DNA from: Bacillota bacterium
Lineage (GTDB): Bacteria; Bacillota; Sulfobacillia; Thermaerobacterales; Thermaerobacteraceae
NCBI GenBank assembly: GCA_003242195.1
Contig: QGUQ01000026.1
Coordinates: 1-11,906, forward strand
Length of the DNA: 11,906 nucleotides
Direction: 5' to 3'
Shown piece by piece: positions 7,225 to 11,906 of the stretch (position 1 is its first letter; each line of letters begins with the position of its first letter). The translations under genes and the position numbers were made by a program. Below the pieces are notes generated by a model. The model did not search any database and was not told the DNA's origin. It saw nothing but the letters and a program-made list of their open reading frames with translations.

Positions 7225-7239
7225 GGGCGGTCACCGCCC
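7225..7239 (+). terminator. Weak stem-loop after the PucR-type gene
   Basis: GGGCGG (7225-7230) and CCGCCC (7234-7239) pair around a TCA loop, 11 bases after the regulator's stop. No T-run follows immediately; a T-rich stretch appears only about 40 bases later. It may be a weak terminator or pausing structure separating the regulator from the downstream transporter operon. Confidence 0.3.
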
Positions 7240-7324
7240 TGCCCCCAAGGACGGCCGGGCCTGGATCTGGCTCTGGGTCTATTTTTCTCCTCTTGCTCTT
7301 CACTATTAACTTGAAACCATTGTT

Positions 7325-7353
7325 TTGAATCTTTTCTGCGTTAAAGCCATAAA
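7325..7353 (+). promoter_or_regulatory. Candidate housekeeping promoter for the sugar-type ABC operon
   Basis: TTGAAT (7325-7330) and CATAAA (7348-7353) are separated by 17 bases and each matches four of six positions of the -35 and -10 consensus. They lie in an AT-rich island (about 7280-7410) that stands out from the GC-rich surroundings. A dyad-like element GAAAC-CATT-GTTTT (7312-7325) abuts the -35 and could be a regulator site. Transcription from here would give a leader of roughly 90 bases before the GTG at 7448. Confidence 0.4.
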
Positions 7354-7447
7354 GCGGGTGTTTTTCGTCCATGGCAGGTTTCTATGCAAAAACATCGAAG
7401 GAAAAAATGTAAGCACCCCTGTTCCCATCCAACGGGAGGTGGCGGGA

Positions 7448-8680
7448 GTGAAACGGCGTGTCGGCTGGCTGGCGCTCCTCTTGTCGGTCGTACTGCTCGT
7501 TTCCGCTTGCGGGCAGGGCGGGGGCCAGCCGTCCACCGGCGCCGGCGAAGGCGAAGGCGGCGGTGGCGACGGCGAAACCGTGGAATTGACCGTTCTAGGC
7601 CCCTGGTCCGGGCCCGAGGCCGAGCAGTTCATGCCCGTGCTCGAGGCCGCCGAAAAGGAACTGGGGATTCGCGTCAACTACCAGACGCAGCGGGCGGAAG
7701 ACCTGCAGACGGTGTTGCCGGCCCAATTCGAGGCCCAGCAAGCCCCCGGTGACGTCATCTTCATGTGGGATTGGTGGGTGAAGGAGAACGCCCAGCACGC
7801 CGTCGACCTCAAGGACATCTGGGAGCCGGAGGCTCAGGCGTTCCGGATGCCCGCCTCGGAGGCCGATGGCAAGATCGTGGCGGTCCCCTACGCCCTGACG
7901 GTGAAGCCGGGCTTCTGGTACCGCAAGTCCTTCTTCGAGAAGCACGGCCTGCAGCCGCCCTCCAACTGGGACGAGTTCATGGCCCTCCTGGAGAAGATCT
8001 CCAAGATCGAGGGCATCAAGGCACCCATCGCCAGCGGCGATGGTGTGGGCTGGCCGCTCTCGGACGTGACCGAGCACTTCCTCATCGCCTTCGGCGGGCC
8101 GCAGCTGCAGCGCGACCTGATCGAGGGCAAGGTGTCCTGGACGGACCCGCAGGTGCGGTCGATCTTTGAAGAACGGCTCGTCCCGGCCCTCAAGTACTTC
8201 GGCGATCCCGTCGAGTGGACCCAGGCGGTGGACCTGTGGTGGAACGGTGAGTATGCCCTGTACTTCATGGGCAACTGGATCACCGGCATGGTCGACGACC
8301 CGTCCGATCTCGGCGTGTTCGCCTTGCCCGGCACCAAGGGCGTGGTCGCCTCCACCGACTATGCCTTCGTGCCGCAGTACAGCCAGCACGTGGACGAGGC
8401 CAAGAAGCTCCTTGCCTTCCTGATCAGCCAGAAGGGCATGGAGCTCCGGGCCCAGCAGGGCGGCAAGCTGGCCAACCGCACGGACGTGGCGCCTGACGCC
8501 CATCCGGATGTGGACCAGCAGGTGGCGGAGCTGATGGTCGACGCCGAGCTCCTACCCGACCTGGACGACAGCATCGGCGGCGACTGGCAGCGGACCTTCT
8601 GGGACCAGCTCAAGCTGCTCTGGGTCCAGCCCGATGCGGTCGGCGACGTGCTGCAGACGCTGCAGGATGAGCGGAAGTAA
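7448..8680 (+). CDS. ABC transporter substrate-binding lipoprotein (sugar-type, SBP_bac_1-like)
   Basis: Extracytoplasmic solute receptor of a CUT1-like importer, predicted 410 residues. The N-terminus is MKRRVGW, a hydrophobic stretch, then LVSAC with Cys21 as the lipidated residue, followed by a Gly/Glu-rich linker. The mature part reads as a family 1 binding protein: VELTVLGPWSG, PGDVIFMWDWW, KIVAVPYALTVKPGFWYRKS, a PPSNWDEFMALLEKI segment and YALYFMGNWITGMV. The GTG start at 7448 is chosen because GGAGGTGG lies five bases upstream and the signal peptide begins there; the frame is open back to 7325 but that part overlaps the proposed promoter and has no signal-like sequence. Two permease genes follow. 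The family binds sugars, oligosaccharides or glycerol phosphates; the aromatic-rich sequence is consistent with this, but the ligand is not deducible. Confidence 0.92.
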   Translation: MKRRVGWLALLLSVVLLVSACGQGGGQPSTGAGEGEGGGGDGETVELTVLGPWSGPEAEQFMPVLEAAEKELGIRVNYQTQRAEDLQTVLPAQFEAQQAPGDVIFMWDWWVKENAQHAVDLKDIWEPEAQAFRMPASEADGKIVAVPYALTVKPGFWYRKSFFEKHGLQPPSNWDEFMALLEKISKIEGIKAPIASGDGVGWPLSDVTEHFLIAFGGPQLQRDLIEGKVSWTDPQVRSIFEERLVPALKYFGDPVEWTQAVDLWWNGEYALYFMGNWITGMVDDPSDLGVFALPGTKGVVASTDYAFVPQYSQHVDEAKKLLAFLISQKGMELRAQQGGKLANRTDVAPDAHPDVDQQVAELMVDAELLPDLDDSIGGDWQRTFWDQLKLLWVQPDAVGDVLQTLQDERK

Positions 8681-8689
8681 GCCTGGCGG

Positions 8690-8731
8690 AGCGGTCCGGT
8701 CCCCGGCACGCAGCAGGGGGACCGGACCGCT
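8690..8731 (+). terminator. 15-bp perfect stem-loop between binding-protein and permease genes
   Basis: AGCGGTCCGGTCCCC (8690-8704) pairs perfectly with GGGGACCGGACCGCT (8717-8731) around a 12-base loop, starting nine bases after the binding-protein stop. It is followed by TTTGCCCTTT, a broken T-run. Because the permease genes follow on the same strand with no obvious promoter of their own, this is best read as a partial terminator or 3' stabiliser that makes binding-protein mRNA more abundant than permease mRNA. Confidence 0.65.
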
Positions 8732-8783
8732 TTGCCCTTTCACGTTGCGATGCTAAGCTTGTCCATCGACGGAGGGAACCGTT

Positions 8784-9710
8784 TTGCTCAGGAACCTTGC
8801 CGGCACCTCTCCACCGCGGCGCCGCTGGCGTCTGGTCGGTCGTGACCCGCTGCTGTTCGCCGTCCCGGCGCTGGTCCTGATCGCCGGCCTGATCGTGCTG
8901 CCGTCGCTGGAGACCCTTTGGCTGGCACTGGTGAAACCGGACGGGACCTTTGCCGGCCTGAGCAACTTCGCCGACGTCCTGGCCGACCGGGAGACCCTCA
9001 ACCTGGCGCGGTTCCCCGGCCAAGCCCCGCCTTGGGGCTCCCTCATCCACAACGCCCTCTGGATCGCCGTGCACCTTCCGGTGACCACCGGTCTCGGGCT
9101 GCTGCTGGCCCTGGCGCTGCAGCGCGTGCGCGGGGCGGGGCTGTTGCGCGGGTTCATCTTTCTGGGCATGGTCATGCCCATGATCGTCGGCGGCGTCCTG
9201 ATCCGCTTCCTGTTCGACGAGAACGCCGGCATCGTCAACGCGCTGCTGAGGTCGGTGGGCCTCGAAGCGTGGGGCCGCAGCTGGACGGCGTACCCCGACA
9301 CGGCCCTGCTGGCCCTGATCTTGGGTTCCGTGTGGCTTTGGGCGGGTTTCACCATGGTGCTTTACTCCGCCGGCCTCGCCACCATCCCCCGGGACTTCTA
9401 CGAGGCGGCGGCTGTGGACGGCGCCGGCGCGCTTCAACAGTTCCGCTACATCACCCTACCGGCCCTGCGCCCGGTCACCGCCGTCGTCGTGGCCATGACG
9501 GTCCTTTGGGAGCTCAAGATCTTCGACATCGTGTATACGGCGACCCAGGGGGGACCCGGCGGTTCCAGCATGGTGCTGGCGCTGCAGATGTACTTCTACG
9601 CCTTCCGCGCCCTGGACCCGCACCACTCGGCAGCGGTGGCCACCATGCTCACGTTGTTCACGCTGGTTGTGGGCGTCTGGTTCGTCCGCACCACAGGAAG
9701 GGAGGAGTGA
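8784..9710 (+). CDS. ABC transporter permease, MalF/UgpA-like
   Basis: Inner-membrane subunit, 308 residues, of the importer served by the preceding binding protein. A basic cytoplasmic N-terminus (PPRRRWRLVGRDP) is followed by about six hydrophobic segments (roughly 22-46, 88-112, 121-142, 172-198, 230-250, 280-302). The EAA loop that contacts the ATPase is clear: YEAAAVDGAGALQQFRYITL, starting at residue 206. The TTG start at 8784 is supported by GGAGGGA about seven bases upstream and by the absence of a better in-frame start before the first membrane helix. It lies 103 bases after the binding-protein gene, with a stem-loop between them, and only three bases before the second permease. Substrate is presumed to be a sugar or similar polar solute from the family, not from any residue seen here. 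Confidence 0.92.
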   Translation: MLRNLAGTSPPRRRWRLVGRDPLLFAVPALVLIAGLIVLPSLETLWLALVKPDGTFAGLSNFADVLADRETLNLARFPGQAPPWGSLIHNALWIAVHLPVTTGLGLLLALALQRVRGAGLLRGFIFLGMVMPMIVGGVLIRFLFDENAGIVNALLRSVGLEAWGRSWTAYPDTALLALILGSVWLWAGFTMVLYSAGLATIPRDFYEAAAVDGAGALQQFRYITLPALRPVTAVVVAMTVLWELKIFDIVYTATQGGPGGSSMVLALQMYFYAFRALDPHHSAAVATMLTLFTLVVGVWFVRTTGREE

Positions 9711-9713
9711 ACG

Positions 9714-10613
9714 GTGGCTGCGGAACGGACAACGCGGCCTGCACCGCGGCGACTGCCGGCCCAGCGGCCCGTACGGCGGTCCGCGCGGCGCCTGCTGCTG
9801 TCGGCCGCGCGTCACCTCTTCGCCTGGGCGCTGGGGCTCCTGTGGGTGATACCCTTCGCGGGCGTGGCCATGACCGCCCTCCGGCCCCAGAAGGAGCTGC
9901 TTCACGGGTGGTGGCAGATGGAGCCCCTGACCATCTCCCTGAACAACTTCGCCCAGGCGCTGGACCATCCCACGGCGCCCATGGCGGAGGGGTTGCGCAA
10001 CTCCCTCCTGATCGCCATCCCCGGGACGGTGCTGCCCCTGCTCATCGGGTCGGCGGCGGCCTACGGCCTGCTGCGGTCACAGTCGCGGGTGCGGCGGCCC
10101 ATGCTGCTGGCCATCGTGCTCCTTCTGGCTATCCCCCAGCAGATGGTGGCGGTACCGCTCTTCCGCCTGCTGCGCGACATGGGGCTCATCAACAACTATG
10201 TCGGCCTGATCCTGGCCCACACCGCGTGGGCGCTGCCGTGGCTGACCATGTTCTTCCGGAACTACTTCCTGACCCTGCCCCGGGAGGTGGAGGAGGCGGC
10301 GTTGTTGGACGGGGCCAGCCGGTGGCAGGTGTTCACCCGCATGGTACTGCCCATGAGCCTGCCCGCCCTGGCCTCGGCGGCCGCCCTGCAGCTCACCTGG
10401 GTATGGAACGACTTCTTCCTGGCCCTGATCCTGATCTACAAACCCGATCTGCTGCTGGCCACCCAGCGCATCCCCCTGCTGCGGGGCCAGTACCACATCG
10501 ACTGGGGCGTGCTGTCGGCGGCGTCCATCCTCACCATGAGCGTGCCCGTCCTGGTGTTCGCCTTGCTGCAGCGGTACTACATTCGCGGGCTGGTGGGGTG
10601 GACGCTCAAGTGA
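9714..10613 (+). CDS. ABC transporter permease, MalG/UgpE-like
   Basis: Second inner-membrane subunit, 299 residues. A long, Arg-rich N-terminus (about 30 residues) precedes the first helix (about 33-55); further hydrophobic segments lie near 97-120, 129-150, 161-182, 215-240 and 265-285. The EAA loop reads EVEEAALLDGASRWQVFTRM (191-210), and the C-terminus QRYYIRGLVGWTLK is typical of MalG-like permeases. The GTG start has GGAGGAG overlapping the stop of the preceding gene, with a three-base gap, so the two permeases should be translationally coupled. No ATPase gene follows; a terminator begins 45 bases downstream. The importer therefore needs an ATPase encoded elsewhere, as in the shared MsmK/MsiK type systems. 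Confidence 0.92.
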   Translation: MAAERTTRPAPRRLPAQRPVRRSARRLLLSAARHLFAWALGLLWVIPFAGVAMTALRPQKELLHGWWQMEPLTISLNNFAQALDHPTAPMAEGLRNSLLIAIPGTVLPLLIGSAAAYGLLRSQSRVRRPMLLAIVLLLAIPQQMVAVPLFRLLRDMGLINNYVGLILAHTAWALPWLTMFFRNYFLTLPREVEEAALLDGASRWQVFTRMVLPMSLPALASAAALQLTWVWNDFFLALILIYKPDLLLATQRIPLLRGQYHIDWGVLSAASILTMSVPVLVFALLQRYYIRGLVGWTLK

Positions 10614-10652
10614 CGGGCGCAGCACCCGTTCTGCGACCACCCGCGCCAGCGC

Positions 10653-11504
10653 CTACGAGCGGCCTCCGCCAAAACGCGGGGGCCGCTTTTCCAGGAACGC
10701 CCGGACGCCCTCGCGAAAGTCACCTTCGTGGATGTAGTACGGCGCCTCCAAGCCGGCGGGGTCGGGCGGCGGTGCCGGCTGCGAGAGGAACACCGATCGC
10801 TTGGCGGCCCGGATGGAATAGGGCGACAGAGAGGCAATGGTCTCGGCCAGCCGCCGCGCGAAGGGGTAGACCTCGTCGTGGGGCACCACGTGGGTGACCA
10901 ACCCGATGGCCCGCGCCTCGGCGGCGTCCAGCATCCGGCCGGTGAAGAGCAGGTCCTTGGTTTGATTGGGGCCGATCAGTGCCACCAGGCGCTTGGTGAA
11001 CTCCGGGCTCAGCATGATCCCCAGCCGCGCCACGGGCATGCCCACCCGCGCCCGCTCGGAGGCCACCTGCAGGTCGCAGGCGCAGGCCAGCTCAAAGGCC
11101 GAGCCCAGGGCATAACCGGCGATGGCGGCGATCACCGGATAGGCGAGTCGCTCCACCTTGCCGATGGTCTGCTCCATGGTCATGAAGCAGCGCCGGACCT
11201 CATCGATGGTCATGGCGTGGAACTCGCGCAAGTCGGAGCCGGAAGAGAAGGCCCGGTCCCCTGCTCCCCGCAGGATCACGACGCGCAAACCCGTGTTCTG
11301 GCGTGCTTCCTCTTGTAGCCGGTCCAGGATTTGGCCCAGTTCGCGCCACATGGCGAAGTTGATGGAGTTGTGCATCTCCGGCCGGTCGATGGTGATGGTG
11401 ACGATCGGCCCCTCTTCCTCCACGCGGATGAACCCGGTCCCCTCGGTGGTGCCGCCCGTCTTCGCTACCGGCCCCCCATGAGGCCCGTACCCGTTCCGTC
11501 CCAT
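10653..11504 (-). CDS. Enoyl-CoA hydratase/isomerase (crotonase) family protein
   Basis: Cytoplasmic acyl-CoA enzyme of 283 residues. The crotonase signature is clear: RPEMHNSIN (41-49), the first oxyanion segment AFSSGSDLREF (85-95), the second AIAGYALGSAFELACACDL (127-145), and the C-terminal GDFREGVRAFLEKRPPRF. Glu138 aligns with Glu144 of rat mitochondrial enoyl-CoA hydratase. The second catalytic glutamate (rat Glu164) falls at Val158 in MPVARLG (156-162), so it is missing. The usual GGG before the Glu is also altered to GSA. The protein may thus be an isomerase, decarboxylase or other crotonase rather than a true hydratase. The ATG at 11504 has GGGGGAG five bases upstream. It is convergent with the ABC operon, has no same-strand partner in the window, and is preceded by a tandem-repeat region. 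Its substrate is unknown. Confidence 0.88.
   Translation of the reverse strand: MGRNGYGPHGGPVAKTGGTTEGTGFIRVEEEGPIVTITIDRPEMHNSINFAMWRELGQILDRLQEEARQNTGLRVVILRGAGDRAFSSGSDLREFHAMTIDEVRRCFMTMEQTIGKVERLAYPVIAAIAGYALGSAFELACACDLQVASERARVGMPVARLGIMLSPEFTKRLVALIGPNQTKDLLFTGRMLDAAEARAIGLVTHVVPHDEVYPFARRLAETIASLSPYSIRAAKRSVFLSQPAPPPDPAGLEAPYYIHEGDFREGVRAFLEKRPPRFGGGRS
10658..10690 (+). terminator. Rho-independent terminator of the ABC operon, inside the convergent gene
   Basis: AGCGGCCTCCGC (10658-10669) pairs with GCGGGGGCCGCT (10676-10687), a 12-bp stem with one G-U pair and a CAAAAC loop, followed by TTTT (10687-10690). It starts 44 bases after the second permease stop. The whole element lies within the last codons of the minus-strand crotonase-family gene. 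On the minus strand no T-run follows the stem, so it serves the plus strand only. Confidence 0.75.
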
Positions 11505-11557
11505 GGTTTCTCCCCCGTTCGGGCACCCGCGACGGTGGTCCCGCCGCCTCCTTCTCC

Positions 11558-11653
11558 ATGCCGTGTCGTGTCTCGTTTCTCATGCCGTATCGCGTCTTGT
11601 GGCTCGTGCCGTATCGTGTCTCGTTGCTGGTGCCGGATCGTGTCTCGCATCGT
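11558..11653. repeat. Four tandem copies of a 24-nt imperfect repeat
   Basis: Copies lie at 11558-11581, 11582-11605, 11606-11629 and 11630-11653. Each has a conserved 18-nt core close to GTGCCGTATCGTGTCTCG followed by six more variable bases. The array ends 54 bases upstream of the crotonase start, in its leader or promoter region. Because 24 is a multiple of three, any frame through the array gives an eight-residue repeat (for example xPYRVxxL on plus, or RDTIRHxx on minus). None of these frames has a convincing gene around it. It could be a binding-site array, a minisatellite, or a remnant of a coding repeat. Confidence 0.8.
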
Positions 11654-11841
11654 ACCACAAGGTCCGTCGCATCGCTTCGTCACCGCTTCACAATCCCGCG
11701 CACCCGGGCTGACCTCCTGCAACAACGTGGGGCCAGGAGGCACGCCGGCGCCTCCGCCCGCCACCGGCCGGAAACCCGCCACGACCGGGACGGTGCGGCC
11801 TCGGACAACCGCTCCCGATGTGTGGACGGGCAAGGATGCAT

Positions 11842-11873
11842 GCCCGCACGTTCAGAGACATGCGGGCTATGAT
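11842..11873 (+). promoter_or_regulatory. Candidate promoter/operator for the right-edge gene
   Basis: GCCCGCA (11842-11848) and TGCGGGC (11861-11867) are perfect inverted copies 12 bases apart. TATGAT (11868-11873), a five-of-six match to the -10 consensus, directly follows. No good -35 is seen at 16-18 bases upstream, so if real the promoter may depend on an activator, or the dyad may be a repressor site over the -35/-10 spacer. The next start codon lies 22 bases further on. Confidence 0.35.
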
Positions 11874-11895
11874 CGATAGCGAGGGGGTTCTATCC

Positions 11896-11906
11896 ATGCC
11901 TGGGCC
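11896..11906 (+). CDS. Probable 5' end of a gene running off the right edge
   Basis: ATG at 11896-11898 is preceded by GAGGGGG (11881-11887) at a spacing of eight bases, a good ribosome binding site for this genome. Only three complete codons (M-P-G) are visible, so the product is unknown. The upstream -10-like TATGAT is consistent with a transcription start just before it. Confidence 0.4.

Larger units (their letters stand above)
11505..11895. other. Non-coding stretch upstream of the crotonase gene
   Basis: Apart from the tandem repeat, this stretch holds no gene I can support. Open frames exist on both strands but either run into the crotonase gene in the wrong frame or have no ribosome binding site or family likeness. 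A 7-bp inverted repeat CCTCCTG/CAGGAGG (11713-11719, 11734-11740) and a dyad near 11842-11867 are the only other structures noted. It presumably contains back-to-back promoters for the crotonase gene and for the gene starting at the right edge. Confidence 0.45.

Noticed and set aside
5528..7372. A 614-codon minus-strand frame opposite the pucR-type gene
   Set aside because: Antisense shadow; no domain and no ribosome binding site, and the plus-strand PucR protein is full length and well formed.
8918..10897. A 659-codon plus-strand frame overlapping both permeases
   Set aside because: Out of frame with two permeases that have intact EAA loops; the translation is Arg/His/Pro/Gly-rich with no membrane segments.
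11558..11653. CRISPR array
   Set aside because: Units are contiguous 24-nt imperfect copies with only about six variable bases, no spacers of normal length and no cas genes.
11713..11740. CCTCCTG/CAGGAGG inverted repeat as a riboswitch or T-box element
   Set aside because: Only seven base pairs with a 14-base loop, none of the conserved T-box or riboswitch core sequences, and no start codon close to the CAGGAGG.
11465..11833. A 122-codon minus-strand frame translating the tandem repeat as RDTIRHxx
   Set aside because: It overlaps the crotonase start out of frame, and I see no ribosome binding site or family likeness. The repeat is kept as a DNA feature, with translation left as an open possibility.

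Overview
The window is a GC-rich bacterial segment. Shine-Dalgarno sequences are strong, several starts are GTG or TTG, terminators are stem-loop plus T-run, and substrate-binding proteins are lipoproteins. Together with a PucR-type regulator this suggests a high-GC member of the Bacillota, for example a Thermaerobacter- or Symbiobacterium-like thermophile. That assignment is inference; no rRNA or other marker gene is present.

Layout. Positions 1-155 hold stem-loops and an extreme G-tract (read on the minus strand), with a possible gene start at the left edge. Positions 156-5139 form a minus-strand block: FAD subunit, [2Fe-2S] subunit and molybdenum subunit of a xanthine/CO-dehydrogenase-family hydroxylase, then a BMP-family (PnrA/Med-like) substrate-binding lipoprotein. 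Positions 5140-5458 are the divergent control region, with short repeats resembling PucR boxes. Positions 5459-7213 encode a PucR-family regulator on the plus strand. An AT-rich leader with a plausible promoter (7214-7447) precedes a three-gene CUT1-like ABC importer (binding protein, two permeases, 7448-10613). Its terminator lies inside the 3' end of a convergent crotonase-family gene (10653-11504, minus). Positions 11505-11906 are non-coding, carry a four-copy 24-nt tandem repeat, and end in what looks like the start of another plus-strand gene.

How the genes fit together. A PucR regulator divergent from a three-subunit molybdenum hydroxylase plus a BMP-type receptor is a sensible arrangement for uptake and oxidation of a purine, nucleoside or related heterocycle. 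The hydroxylase active-site loop reads PYRGAGR, close to the AYRGAGR motif of 'form II' CoxL-like proteins of uncertain substrate, so the substrate cannot be fixed from sequence. The second importer is typical of sugar or glycerol-phosphate uptake, has no ATPase gene in the window, and appears to be an independent transcription unit.

I found no clearly new defence, mobile or RNA system: no CRISPR array, tRNA, rRNA or transposon is visible. The observations most worth following are the 24-nt tandem repeat upstream of the crotonase gene, the matching 15-bp hairpins after both binding-protein genes, the repeat architecture of the pucR/hydroxylase divergent region, the crotonase lacking one catalytic glutamate, and the terminator embedded in an opposing coding region.
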